Shown here piece after piece: positions 1 through 10,544 of a DNA stretch of 64,000 bases. This stretch comes from Hemicordylus capensis (lineage: Eukaryota > Chordata > Lepidosauria > Squamata > Cordylidae): positions 264,624,687-264,688,686 of the forward strand of contig NC_069658.1 in the NCBI RefSeq assembly GCF_027244095.1, written 5' to 3'. Under the pieces are notes generated by a model, which did no database searches, was not told the origin of the DNA, and saw only the letters and a list, made by a program, of their open reading frames with translations. Position numbers and translations under genes: made by a program. How positions within the stretch are numbered: position 1 is the stretch's first letter; the number at the start of each line of letters is the position of its first letter.

Positions 1-525
1 GACATCACAGACTACGCCGTTGAGGTGACCCTGTGTGTCACTCACTGCAAGTGTACCTAATTTTTTTTTAATTGGTTAAATTGTCCACAAATTAGCCTGA
101 TCGTGCCTCAGATGTTCATGTGGCCACCATTCTGAATTGGAGTAAATGGCATAATCGCACACCATGGCATTAGGGCATCCCTATGTGTCCCCACAGCTGT
201 AGCAAATTTGGTTCAATTTGGTTAAGTGGTTCACAAGTAAGCCCACTTGAGCCTCAAAGGTTTATGCCTCCACCATCTTGAATTGGAGTGGATGGCAGTA
301 TCACACACTATGCCATTTGGGGATTCCTATGTGTCCCTACAGCTGTGGCAAATTTGGTTCAAATCGGTTAGGCAGTTCACATGTTAGCCCATTTGTGCCT
401 CAAACTTTTATGCATCTGCCATCTTGAAATGGGGTGGATGACTTCATCACAAACTACGCCATTGAAGTGTCCCTATGTGCCCCTACAATTGTACACGATT
501 TGGTTCAGGCATTGTGAAGTTGATG
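1..525. repeat. tandem repeat, unit about 147 bp, 3.5 copies
   Basis: The landmark 'atcacacacta(t/c)gcca' recurs near 3, 152, 300 and 446, giving a 146-149 base unit. Each unit also carries 'gcaaatttggtt', 'gttcac', 'gcctcaaa' and 'catcttgaa(t/a)tgg' in the same order. Copies are perhaps 75-85 percent alike by eye, so the array is old. It is cut off at the left window edge. No coding potential is evident. It could be a satellite remnant or an internal tandem array of a mobile element. Confidence 0.75.
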
Positions 526-705
526 GCGGAGGGGGGGACACACGTATATACACACACGGACACATGCACAGAATGCCAAGTGATCTCATAAGCCTACTGG
601 AAAGTAGGTTAACTAGGTCTGGAGAATGTCCCCCTTCTGTCAAGCTTGACTCACCTTCTGCAGAAACAACTGACAGACGATCTGCTGAAGACTGTGGGGC
701 TATTC

Positions 706-1174
706 TCACGATCAGCAAAAATTGGGCGAGGAGAGCCTAGCCCAATTTTTGCTGATCATGTAAACCACCGGGCTCGCAGGCAAGCCCGGTGGCTTACAAG
801 CAGCTAGCCCACTTTTGTAGCCCTCCCCTTAGCCCGGGTTTGTGGAGCAAGCGCTCCACAAACCCTGGCTTCCCGATCGTGAGTAGCTGCGGTGCGGCTC
901 CGCGCCACGGCTACTCATGAGGAGACCCCCAGAAGGGAGGCGAAAAGCTACCTCCCGGCTCGGGGGGTCTTGCCAGCATGCCCTGCACACTTGCGCAGGG
1001 CATGCTGGAGCTTCCGGGGGCCAATCGGTCCCCCCCCAGCCCCCGCCGGCTCCGTCATGGAGCCGGCATTCGTGTGGGTGGCCAATCCAGCCGCCCAGGG
1101 CTCCCTCCCTGCTCATGTGCGGGGGGAGCGGGCTTAGCCGCGCACTCCCCAAAACTGGGTCTCACTGATCGTGA
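706..1174. mobile_element. string of hairpins flanked by 10-bp inverted repeats
   Basis: The segment starts with TCACGATCAG (706-715) and ends with its reverse complement (1165-1174). Between them lie consecutive near-perfect palindromes: about 711-757, 765-793, 832-871, 880-916, 917-971 (nested), 973-1007, 1016-1036, 1045-1067 and 1098-1136. Composition is much richer in GC than the flanks. It looks like a non-autonomous DNA element built of stem-loops. No transposase is visible and I cannot name the superfamily. A further GATCGTGAG at about 875 may mean that two elements are joined. Confidence 0.6.
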
Positions 1175-2116
1175 CACCCAGCTCAGTTTGAATTTGGGTC
1201 CCCCTAGTTCTAGTCTAACCACTTTAACAGGGCTGCTTGGGACCGTACTTTGCCTGACTGGCCCTCCCCAGATGATAAAGCCATGAGTGCCCCATGAGCG
1301 CAACATCTGCCACCCCAACCTCACCTCTTAGCACGCCATACCTTAGTTCATCAAGACCGCTCCTCTACACACAGTCCATACCCAACTTTAAAATAGTATA
1401 TATTAAAGCGGCGGGGGGTGGCGGGTGGGATACAGCAAGTCCTCTCCAGAAGCATTGCCCCTCCCCAGACCAAATCCAGGAGCAGAGCAGTTAAAAATGT
1501 TTGGATCAGAAGACCAGCAGGGCCGCTCCTGCCACAAGTTTCTTCCCACAGACAGCTGACTTTCTGGCCATTAGCTTCCTCACAGGAAGGGGCTTGCCTG
1601 CCTCCCTCTCCGCTCCAGTGTTAGTCACAGCTCTATCTTGAGCTTCCATCCCCGGAGACATGGGCATCTGCATGACCTTTTCCAGGAGAGAGGCAAAGCC
1701 AGCAATCCAATACCCGCCCCCCAGGCCTCCCCGAGAGAATGCCCCATTGAATTCAATGGGAACTACTCTAGAGGGGAGTCCCCTCTTGCCCCACCCTTTG
1801 GATGCCCATCTCTGGAGGCATATCCCCCCCCCACCGCTGCTAAATTTTCAGCACAACAGTAAACACCATGTCTGTAGTCTTCTTCAGACCTTTGTGAGGG
1901 ACAGCTGCACTCAGCTGCACTCAGAGGCGCTCTTACCCCTGGACTTCTAGGCCAAAATCCAGGGCCTCCACAGCCCCTGGGCCCCCCCAAATCCTCTTTA
2001 GTCTATCCCGGATGGTGTGGTCGCCTGGCTGAGCTTAATGATGCTTAATTTGCAGGGAAAGCGGGGGCCTTCAAAGGCCTTTAAGTCCAGGCTCCAAAAT
2101 GACCTAGGCACACCTC
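1175..2116. other. unassigned sequence, no gene seen
   Basis: GC-rich to mixed sequence with short open frames only. I recognise no protein family and no repeat family here. Confidence 0.5.
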
Positions 2117-2436
2117 TGGCTGCACTCATGGTCACAGCATCCAAAATGAGAAGGAAGTCCCGCCCAGGAGCTGTCACTCACCTCCTTGAGCTGGGCACTC
2201 ATGGTTACAGCGCTGTTTGTGTGAAGGGGGAAGTGCCATAACCAGGATGGCCAGCACTTTTGTTAGCAGCGACCTGGATTGCCTGAGGTTGCCGCTCAGG
2301 GAATTGCATGGTGGCACTTCCCCCTTCAGACCAATTAAGCTGTAACTGTGAGTGGCCAGCTTGAAGAAGTGAGTGACAGCTCCTGGGCGGGACTTCCTCC
2401 CCACTTTGGGAGCTCTAACCGTGAGTGCTGTTGCAC
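2117..2436. repeat. long inverted repeat (foldback)
   Basis: The arm at about 2120-2243 is matched in reverse complement by about 2306-2432, around a ~65-base loop. Shared blocks include 'ggaagtcccgcccaggagct', 'gtcactcac' and 'gaagggggaagtgcc'. Within each arm 'gcactcatggt(c/t)acagc' occurs twice. This is probably a foldback DNA element. I could not define terminal repeats or a target duplication. Confidence 0.7.
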
Positions 2437-2789
2437 TCTCTGACGTCCGAACACGGCTTGTGTCTGGACGACCAGCCTGCTCCGGGCACAGAGTTCCTCC
2501 CACAGACTGCCCTCCCCTGCTATCCCTCCCCAGCTATCATGCCTTAATGACACATCCACCATTAATAGCTCTAGTCTTCTTGTTGCTAGTCATGGGTAGA
2601 GCAAAGACATTCTGTAGGTATTGAGCATCTACGCCACACCAACTATTAACATACCTGTCATCTTGTCCTTAATGGTTAATCCTGTTCAGCCTACTTTCTG
2701 GCTTCTGAGGCCTCGAGCATCACCCACGCACTGTCAAGTTATCTTTTTCCATAAGGACTAGAAACTTGTCTTTTAAAAAAACACTCAGA

Positions 2790-2934
2790 AGCCAAGATTC
2801 CAGCAATGCTAGAATTGGCTGTTCTTATTGTTTTGTAACCCGCCCAGAGAACTTGCGTTTTGGGTGATATAGAAATGTATAAAATAAAATAAAATAAAAT
2901 AAAAATAAAAATAAAAATAAATAAATAAGTTGGA
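2790..2934 (+). mobile_element. L2 LINE 3' tail
   Basis: The stretch 'aacccgcccagaga...tttgggtgatatagaaatgta' is followed by (ATAAA)n/(AAATA)n. It matches the 3' tail type of the L2 copy at 12150-16340 (a block of the type CCGCCC...GGGCGGTATA and then an A-rich repeat). Confidence 0.7.
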
Positions 2935-3063
2935 CTCTTGTTGTCAGTACACAGTTCTGCATGTAGGTGGACAATAGCTTTACATTGTAAGCCATTGGGG
3001 GCATTTTAGTACAGAAAAAAACAACCTAGAACTATTGTGAACAAATATTGTGAACATACTCCG

Positions 3064-3130
3064 TAGCTACCAATATGTCCCTATTTCCCCATTCAGGTGA
3101 ATGGGAAAAGAGGGACATATTGGCAGCTAT
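3064..3130. repeat. short perfect-type hairpin
   Basis: About 30 bases of 'tagctaccaatatgtccct' type pair with 'agggacatattggcagcta' around a short loop containing 'attcaggtgaat'. No terminator role is expected in a vertebrate genome. It is probably a MITE remnant. Confidence 0.6.
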
Positions 3131-3339
3131 GATACCCTTCTTGGGGGTGCTGAGTATTGTTCCCTGTAACATCACGGACCCCGGGCAAGGAACCTGCAGT
3201 GGGTGGACCCAAATCAACAAGCAACAGGCATTAACTGGAATTATAATTGCAGCAAGTCAAGCTGCTGTTAAAGACACAGCTACAGGGGCTGGTTGAAAAA
3301 CTGGCAACCTAAGGCATACTTAGGGCTCTCAGGCAACCT

Positions 3340-3620
3340 GAGGACATAAGAAGAGCCCTGCATCTTGCTTCCTGCACTGGCCAACCAGATGCCCCAGGAA
3401 GCCCAGAAGCAGAGCTTGAAGGCAATAGTCCTTCCTTGCTATTGCTCTCCAGCAACTCATATTCAGAGGTATACTGCTTCTGTCCATAGAGGTTTTGTTT
3501 AGACATCATGCCTAATAAACCTCTCCTCCTCCATTAATCTGCATAATACCATTTAAAAGCCATTAATTTAGCCTCTGTCACTACATTTTGTGACAGTGAA
3601 TTTCATACACCAATGATGCC
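3340..3620 (-). mobile_element. CR1 LINE 3' end, old
   Basis: On the plus strand 'agagccctgcatcttgcttcc...ccaaccagatgcc...ggcaatagtcc...attcagaggtatactgcttct' follows the reverse complement of the CR1 3' region that recurs at 45962 and 54038. It is diverged and without an open frame. Confidence 0.6.
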
Positions 3621-4385
3621 TTGGGCGAAGAGGCATCACATTTTCATGGTAATGTGTCATGCTACAGCTTAAAGTCATATGAGCCCTGTGGAATGAAAAA
3701 GTTGGCAATCCTAGTTCTTTTGCAAACAACCTCCTCACCTTCTTTGAACTTCTCTTCATTCCTATAACCTCCCTGGAAACAGGCCCAGGTGTGTTGACAA
3801 GAACAAACTGCCTTAAAATAAAACTGACGAAAAGAGGCAGGGGAAAAGTTCAACAGTTTCCGAAGTCTTATTTGGTCCTCCAAGGAGAGAGAAGCAGAGG
3901 AAGCCTTTCCGTTCTCATTTATTTTATGGCTGTGGCAGCCCTCTGAGGCAAGGGCTCTGCAGCCAGAGAAGCATGCCTGGTGTCAGTTCAAGGCTTCTGA
4001 AAGCCTTCTTAGCCAAAGACCCAGCTAAATGCTGACTCTCAATTATTAATTAGGTGATTAGCATTTTTCTTTTATGCTTCACTTACCCCTTAACTGCAAG
4101 CCTGCCTTTCCGATCAGCTGGCCCCAGCCACCTTCTTTTCCTAGGAGCACTAATTTGCTCAGAAAGCTGCCCCTTCCGCTCGGAGCAGCTCTTATGTATA
4201 TCACTTGTACAACACGCATCATGTGAAAAGTGGCTTTGTCTTGTTTAACTTTAGTGTGTTTTTGCACAGCTGGGGAAACTGAGGCTAGAAAATGTTGACT
4301 GACTGGCAGCTAAGGTGGCTATCATTTTATTTATGCCTCTTTTTACTGGGCCTGCTCTTATGTCTAACAATATCCAGTAGACATG

Positions 4386-4446
<61 letters not shown>
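4386..4446. repeat. (TTTC)n microsatellite
   Basis: About 15 copies of TTTC adjoin the A-rich tail end of the minus-strand SINE that follows, so the array probably grew from that tail. Confidence 0.95.
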
Positions 4447-4690
4447 GATTTCAATACCGCCCTTCCAAAAATGGCTCAGGGCGGTTTACACAGAGAAACA
4501 ATAAACAAATAAGAAGGAACCCTGTCCCCAAAGGGCTCACAATCTAAAAAGAAACATAAGATAGACACCAGCAACAGTCACTGGAGGTACTGTGGGTGGA
4601 TAGCGCCAGTTACTCTGCCCTTGCTAAATAAAGAGAATTACCACGTTAAAAGGTGCCTCTTTGCCCAGTTAGCAGGGGTATATAACACAG
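4447..4690 (-). mobile_element. SINE with L2-like 3' tail
   Basis: Read on the minus strand the order is 'aaagaggcaccttttaac', 'ggcgctatccac', 'gtgactgttgctggtgtcta', 'gtgagccctttggggacagg' and then a tail of the type CCGCCCTGAGCCATTTTTGG / AAGGGCGGTAT. The same family recurs at 10545, 19895, 20245, 25905, 26225 and 38025. The tail is the one of the L2 LINE at 12150-16340, which suggests mobilisation by L2. Confidence 0.8.
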
Positions 4691-4972
4691 CGGTATATAA
4701 CACAAACCAACATTTCTATACCTATTAGCATGGTCATGACTATGTGGTCACTAATATGGCTCTGTGGCTGCCCCAAATTTGTATACCGCCTAGAGATTTA
4801 CATAGCAGGCAGTATGAAAATCTGACTGATCAAACAAACAAACAAACAAACAAACTCCATCATTCTAATAAGAGTAGAAACGAGTTCTAGGGCCAAATCT
4901 CCTATTTCAAATGTTCATGGGGAAATGTTAAAATCTGAAACATCCGTGCATTGTGAAAATATATACTCCTGT

Positions 4973-5210
4973 GCTGCCAGCATGACGTAGTGGGCAGTGT
5001 GTTGAATGCAGTGTGTTGAATGCCAATTCTGGAATCCCAGGTTCAAATCCCCACTTAGCCATGAAGCTTATTGAGTGCCCAAGGGCCATTCACCATCTCT
5101 CAGCCTGAACTAACTACCTTGCAGGGCTGTTGTGATGCTCAGAGATCCATTAATGCCATGCTGGACCCTTTGGAGGAAGGGTGGGATATAAGAAATAAAG
5201 ACTAAGAAAC
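4973..5210 (+). mobile_element. tRNA-derived SINE, diverged
   Basis: A B-box-like 'ggttcaaatcccc' lies 60-80 bases after 'gccagcatgacgtagtggg'. Then come 'accttgcagggctgttgtga' and a tail 'ggaggaagggtgggatataagaaataaa'. It belongs to the same family as 5362-5555 and carries a short internal duplication ('cagtgtgttgaatg' twice). Confidence 0.8.
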
Positions 5211-5361
5211 ATAGAATTTTTTTTTTAATGTAATAAAATTGTGCTTGTTTTATAGGCCATCCCTATGCAAAAGTAATTGGAAGGAAATAGCCTTGAGTTC
5301 AACTGTACGTGCTCCCAAGAAAGAGCAAGTAGAATTGCAGACAAGGCAACATAACCATGCT

Positions 5362-5555
5362 GAGCCAGCATGGTGTAGTGGTTAGAGTGCTGGACTAGGA
5401 CCGGGGAGACCAGAGTTCAAATCTCCATTCAGCCATGATACCTACTTTGCAGGGTTGTTGTGAGGAGAAATGTAAGTATGTAGTACACCGCTCTGGGCTC
5501 CTTGGAGGAAGAGCGGGATATAAAATATAAAATAATAAATAATAATAACAACTAG
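5362..5555 (+). mobile_element. tRNA-derived SINE, well preserved
   Basis: The head 'gtagtggttagagtgctgg' (A box) and 'gagttcaaatctcc' (B box) look tRNA-derived. The body 'actttgcagggttgttgtga' is followed by 'ggaggaagagcgggatataa' and an ATA-rich tail. This is the most frequent SINE of the window. Confidence 0.88.
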
Positions 5556-6245
5556 TGCAGCCTTGCCCACTCTTCTCCACTAGACTCTCCTTCACTTGCA
5601 ACAGTGGCGCTGCCTGCAGTCTGTGCCTGAGAAACTTGGGCCTGTGTGAATGATGCCTCTTGCAAAAGCTATGATAGGCCCCCGGGCCTGCTTGCATTGA
5701 CAAATGGGATGATGGACATCCTCCCACAAATGATTGGCAAACGTATCCAAATCAGCACCATCCTGAGACCGCAACTTCCTGACTCCCATTTGAAAGGACA
5801 GAAGCTAATGCCTTTCATTAGCTTCTTGCCAAGTATAATATAAGAGGCAACCAGACTGCCCCAAAGGAACAGATCCAGCCAAAGGCCAGAGGCATTATGT
5901 AAACTGCAGCTAGAAAGCAAGGAACACTTTCCATCAGCAGTGATTATCTTGGCCATTAAACACAAGCCAGACCCTCCCTTTGCTGGCGGGAAGAGCTGCC
6001 CTTATGGCTTCTGCATGGCATCCCTTGGTTCATTGACTCATTCCCTTTTTTACCCCCACAAACCCAGAGCAATATACATCCCATTTCCTCCTCTATAAGG
6101 TTGCCACCTTTTCTTCTGGTTGAGCACCTGTGGCTTTAACAGCTGCATTAGTTCAATCCGAGGAAAAGCTTTCCCCATCACTTCATCTCTGGATGGGGAA
6201 ATTTGGCACTTGTTGCTTTTCTACGTGTATTGCAGGACTGGGAGA
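5556..6245. other. unassigned sequence
   Basis: Only short open frames occur here. None has a splice context or a family signature I can name. Confidence 0.4.
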
Positions 6246-6246
6246 A

Positions 6247-6542
6247 AACTGGTCTTGTGGTAATAAGCATGACTTGCCCCCTTAGCTAAGCAGGGTCTGC
6301 CCTGGTTGCATATGAAAGGGAGACTAGAAGTATGAGCACTGTATGATATTCCCCTCAGGGGATGGAGCCGCTCTGGGAAGAGCATCTAGGTTCCAAGTTC
6401 CCTCCCTGGCTTCTCCAAGATAGGGCTGTGAGAGATTCCTGCCCGCAACCTTGGAGAAGCCGCTGCCAGTCTGTGAAGACAATACTGAGCTAGATCGACC
6501 AATGGTCTGACTCAGTATATGGCAGCTTCCTATGTTCCGATG
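6247..6542 (+). mobile_element. 5S rRNA-derived SINE, full length
   Basis: The head contains 'agctaagcagggtctgccct', 'ggttgcatatga', 'gggagac' and 'gagcactgta'. In order and spacing these follow the 3' half of vertebrate 5S rRNA (AGCTAAGCAGGGTC, CCTGGTT, GGATGGGAGAC, GGTGCTGTA), which includes its internal promoter. The body 'ccctggcttctccaagatag' leads to the end 'tgactcagtatatggcagct'. Other copies are at 44607, 47645, 55281, 43812, 24318 and 53995. Confidence 0.85.
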
Positions 6543-7205
6543 TGACAGTCCTACTCCCATTCCAGCAAGCGCTGTTTCTCTCATCACTGCCGCACTGTGA
6601 TGGAAAACACTGCATCAAATGACAGAATGGCTTCTAATGTGACAAGGGTGTTCTCGGGGGCTAGAACTAGTAACCCGGAGACAGGGACAGAGGCCCTCTT
6701 CGGGTGTGAAGTCACTGAGTCGAGTGAAGGTGTGATGGGGGCAATGAGCAACACTAGCCATGTCCCCAACCCACATGCTTGATGGCCACACTCCTGGCCC
6801 TCTGCCCCTTTGGCATCTGTCTGCAGAGAGCAGCCCCGAATGTTGGCATGGAGGAACACTACCCACATTCAGTGCTGCCTTCCACAGGCAGCCTGTGTAG
6901 CTTCTGCCTGAAGCTATTCCTGGAGATTCTTCCCCATCACCACATATTCCCTCTTCCCTGGGAACAACACATCTGAAGAAGGCTAGAGGGTCAGACTCTA
7001 ATCAAGGACTGCATTGGTTTTAAGCACATTCTCCAACATCGCGTAAACCAAAATGGCCATGCTTTTAAGACCCCTGTTTTCATATCAAAGATCTCAGTGC
7101 GAGCCACACCCCTGCCGCTGTGCATTGATTAAAGCTCTGCTCTGCCTTCTGGTAGGCTGTATTTCATTGGTAGTCCATCAAATGAAAAGCCAGGAGGGGG
7201 CGTTG
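6543..7205. other. unassigned sequence
   Basis: Mixed sequence with small overlapping open frames on both strands and no recognisable domain or repeat. Confidence 0.4.
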
Positions 7206-7991
7206 CTTAAAAATAGATTGACTTTTATTAGAGAATGTTTAACACATGGTTTACAAGAGCAGTAGTGAATAGAGTTTCCCGATAAAACACGGCCGCGTAC
7301 TAACGAATGTGTGGTTGCAAAGGCAGAGAGAATACATCACTGTACGCAAGTCCCTACGGGTTTGGGTAGAGTCCGGTTAAAGGAGTTCAGTGAGTGTCCA
7401 AAAGGCCCAAGGGAGGGACGAATCCCAGCCTGACCTTGCGTGTGGCCGGCAGGGCCGTGCCAGTCTTCTTCTGCCAAGTGCAGCCTCTGGGCATGGGTCC
7501 TTGACGGCGAAGGGTCTTCTCCAGGTCCAGGGGGTCCTCCAGGGGGTCCTCCAGGGGCGTTGTCAGCAGGAGTTCCTGGCGTGGTCAGCCGCTGTGCTGG
7601 CATGGTTCGTTTAGCATGTAGATATGCTATGGATCACGTTCCCGAAGCGGGAGGTTACATACATACGTACATACATACATGCAGGTCAAGACAGCCATAA
7701 GAAAATAAGTGTCCATCTGAGATAGTCGCGAGCTGCAAAGCGTCGCAAATGTATGTTAAGTCCTCCTTCGGTTCTGCGCGTATGTGGATCTGGACAGAGT
7801 CCAGGATAGAGTCCAAGCCAGGAGAGCGGGGGAACCCGGTCTCAACTTGTGGGTGGGGGGTGGGGGGTGGCACATCGTCCGGGGTATCCTCTGGGGGTCT
7901 CCAGGTTGTCTGGCATCCTCCTGCAGGGGAAAAAAGAAACCTCGCTGGGCTTGTCCGCAGCTCTGGTGGAGCTCCTCTCTACCAAGGTAGG

Positions 7992-8330
7992 GTGGAGTGT
8001 GTGGTGGCTTGCCCCCCGTGGGCGTGGCAGGGCAAGCCGTAGTTAGCTCCCCTCCTCTGGGTTTTTAGGAGGGTGAGCTGTTTCCCCGTGGGATGCAGTG
8101 GCTTGACTTGCCCCCTGTGGGCGTAGCGGGGCAAGCCATAGGTGGCTCCCCTCCTCTGGGTTTTAGGAGGGCGAGTCGTTCCCCCGTGGGATGCAGTGGC
8201 CTGGCTTGCCCCCCGTGGGCGTAGCGGGGCAAGCCGTGTGGGTGGCTCCCCTCCTCTGGGATTTAGGAGGGCAAGCCGTTCCTTTGAGCTCTCAGTGGCC
8301 CCTCCCCTCTTGGGTTAGGGGAGCGGGCTG
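7992..8330. repeat. 98-bp tandem repeat, about 3.4 copies
   Basis: 'ccccgtgggatgcagtggc' starts at 8084 and again at 8182, exactly 98 bases apart. 'ggctcccctcctctgggttt' and 'cttgccccccgtgggcgt' recur in phase from about 7992 to 8330. It lies at the 3' end of the LINE fragment and overlaps the end of its reading frame. Confidence 0.85.
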
Positions 8331-8785
8331 GCCCAGTTCCCCCCCTGGGATGTTAGGGGGGCGAGCTGGCTCCTGGTACTGGCGGTGTCCCGAGATGTGT
8401 TCTATGTAGATGTCTCGGGACCATCGGATGGCGTCAGACACCATCAGTTTGCGCATGAGCTTTGCGTAGCGCTTGCCCACACCACAGGCTCTCAGGACTG
8501 GCTCGTTGGCGGGGTCCCAGCCCCCCAGGGCCCCGACCAGCAGGGCGTGGACAGAGACCTCATAGCCTCGCTCCCTGAGTGCCTGTGCGAGTGGGGCATA
8601 CTTCTGGTGCTTCTTCTCTCTGGCCTCCGTCATGGCTACTTTCCAGTTTTCAAAGGGGATGGTGACATCAACCATGACGATTGTCTTCTTCTCCTCATTT
8701 CGGACCACAATGTCAGGCCGCAGCTGGCTGCCTGTCCTGGGCACGGCTCGGTTGACAGAAAGAGTGCCTTTGGAGGCTAAAACAA
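8292..8785 (-). CDS. C-terminal REL-endonuclease domain of an R2/NeSL-type LINE (partial)
   Basis: The frame is open from the SINE junction near 8785 to a stop at 8292, roughly 160 residues. It begins 'LSVNRAVPRTGSQLRPDIVV' and continues with 'MVDVTIPFENW', a K..KY segment and 'GALGGWDPANEPVLRACG'. The spaced RPD...DVT pattern followed by lysines is the catalytic signature of the restriction-like endonuclease of R2-type LINEs, which nicks the target and sits after the reverse transcriptase. The part after 'RWSRDIYIEHISG' ends in low-complexity Pro/Gly/Gln encoded by the first copy of the 98-bp repeat. No reverse transcriptase remains upstream. It is a dead fragment of a mobile element, not a host gene. 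Confidence 0.7.
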
Positions 8786-8976
8786 ATCTGCCTATATTGC
8801 AGGAGGCTGTTGGTTCGAATCCCTGCTGGTATGTTTCCCAGAATATGGGAAACTCCTATATCGGGCAGCAGCAATATTGGAAAATGCTGAAAAGCATCAT
8901 TTCATATTGTGTGGGAGATGGCAATGGTCAACCCCTCCTGTATTCTACCAAAGACAACCACAGGGGTTGGTGGTAA
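8786..8976 (+). mobile_element. tRNA-derived SINE (second family)
   Basis: The B-box-like 'ggttcgaatccctgctggta' is followed by 'tgtttcccagaatatggga', 'atatcgggcagcagcaatat' and 'cccctcctgtattctaccaa'. It is truncated at its 5' end. The same family in minus orientation lies at 25113, 56113 and 60358. Confidence 0.85.
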
Positions 8977-9054
8977 GTTATCAGTAGTTCAAAACATACA
9001 CCATGAGGAAGGTGTCTTGTCAATGAAATGTACTTATACCAAATGAGAGCACTG

Positions 9055-9152
9055 GCCCAACTCTCCATATTGTCTGCACTTACTGGCAGCAGCTCCTCAA
9101 GGTTACAGGCAGGAGTCTTTCCAAGTCCTTTTTGGAGATGCCAGGGATTGAT
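9055..9152 (-). mobile_element. SINE body fragment (shared 5S/tRNA-Ala SINE body)
   Basis: 'ggcagcagctcctcaaggtt' and 'caggcaggagtc...ggagatgccagggattga' match the body of the SINE at 17097-17245. A (TG)n run follows at 9160-9186. Confidence 0.6.
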
Positions 9153-9159
9153 ATCTGAT

Positions 9160-9186
9160 GTGTGTGTGTGTGTGTGTGTGTGTGTA
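9160..9186. repeat. (TG)n microsatellite
   Basis: About 13 uninterrupted TG units. Confidence 0.95.
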
Positions 9187-9339
9187 CACAAATTAAGTCA
9201 ACTGAAGGAGTACTGAAATCATCTTAATGTTATTATGAGCCCTTAAGTGTTTTATCCCTTGGATCTCACCTGGCACCTCCTGGAAGTTAAAACACTCATC
9301 CTGCCCCCTGCAATTTTAAATTCTGGGGGCGCTATTGGC

Positions 9340-9484
9340 CTTGTTTCCAATCTTCCCTCTAAAAGAGATTCCCAGGGGTTGTTGACTACAATTCCCATAA
9401 TCCGCAAGCAAAAGCCTCTGCATCTGGGGATTCTGGGAGTTGTAGTCAACAACCTCTGGGAATCCCTCTTAGAGGGAACAGTGC
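9340..9484. mobile_element. palindromic MITE ('CTACAACTCCC' hairpin)
   Basis: The left arm 'cttccctctaaaagagattc...gttgactacaattccc' pairs with the right arm 'gggagttgtagtcaacaacc...gggaatccctcttagaggga'. It is the same family as 18921, 35819 and 42118. CAGTG-type ends and an 8-bp target duplication at the 35819 copy point to hAT. Confidence 0.8.
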
Positions 9485-10540
9485 CTGCCTCTGAGTCTGC
9501 CAGGAACTCGCTAGCTCAAGACAAACCACTAAGTATTAGCCTCAGCTCCCAACTGCAGTAGGTGGCTTTTTAATACTGGAAAACCCTACAAGATTGTGGT
9601 GAGGATTACTGAGTCTATGCATTCAGCAGTATTGGTCTATGCATTCAGCAGTATGAGGTGGCAGAGTGTGAACTCTCAAATGCGAGTTCCCATTTTTTAT
9701 TATTTTCCTATGCAAAACAAACACAAATCTAGGTTATTTTGTTTTTTTTTAAGTTGCAGAGAATTGTGGTTTTCTGTTTTGTTTTTTTAAGAGGAGGAAG
9801 CATTTGCAAACAGTATGCACCCTATCCCGTGGCCAGAAGTGATACAGTCACTGCTACCCACATCATTCTGCCACTGCATGCATGGAGCTGGCCTGAGAAT
9901 ATAATGGCTGTTAAGAGCTCTGAATGCTCTTGGAGGGCAATATCAGTGCGAAATGCCATATTCATTGGGAATGAGAAAAAGAAAACACACTCCCAGGAAT
10001 CTGGGACAATGGGATGGAATGCCTCCTGTCTGAATCCTCCTTTGAACATCACATCGAGAAAGTCATCCACTTCGCTGACTATCTAGGCCAAGCATCACGC
10101 AAAGCGACATCTCGGCTGTTTCCACCACTAAGCAATTTAGCTCTAGGTAGTGCAGCCTCAAAAGGGCGCAAGCCAGCCAAAATGCGAGGCTTCTCCCTCC
10201 CCACCATGCACATTTCTTGGTTACATGGGTCATCCCACCATTTAGCCCATCAAGAGTTCTCCAGCTATCTCAACAATAGTATTAAAACCACTAGCGAATA
10301 ACAATGGTGCAGTTGTTATGCACAAGTGTGTTGTACTAAGGCCATCAGTGTTGGCCATCAAAAGAAGGTGGGGAGATTGTTTTTGTATCCCACTAAGCAT
10401 CATGGAAATGGGTCTTGCCAGCTGCTGGCCTTGGGGCACTGGGCCCCTGGGACACCCTTCCCCCACCCCAAAGTAGATCTGGGAAATCTGGTTGCTGGCA
10501 CTGGGCAAGATTCCCAATGAGAAATTCCAGCTTGTTTTGT
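9485..10540. other. unassigned sequence
   Basis: AT-richer to mixed unique-looking sequence. The longest open frames are about 115 residues and carry no recognisable domain. Confidence 0.4.
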
Positions 10541-10544
10541 CTTA

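Larger units (their letters stand above)
7206..8785 (-). mobile_element. LINE 3' fragment with restriction-like endonuclease
   Basis: On the minus strand it holds the C-terminal endonuclease part of a LINE (8292-8785), then a 98-bp tandem repeat and a GC-rich 3' region. An AATAAA occurs on the minus strand close to the presumed 3' end near 7220. The endonuclease type places it with the R2/NeSL/R4 group of early-branching LINEs. The 5' side is cut at about 8785 where a SINE begins. The 3' boundary is a guess. Confidence 0.6.

Noticed and set aside
5362-5420. Possible tRNA gene
   Set aside because: A and B boxes are present, but the cloverleaf is not complete and many copies share the same SINE body and tail.
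6281-6343. Possible 5S rRNA gene
   Set aside because: Only the promoter-bearing half is 5S-like and it continues into a SINE body with several copies.
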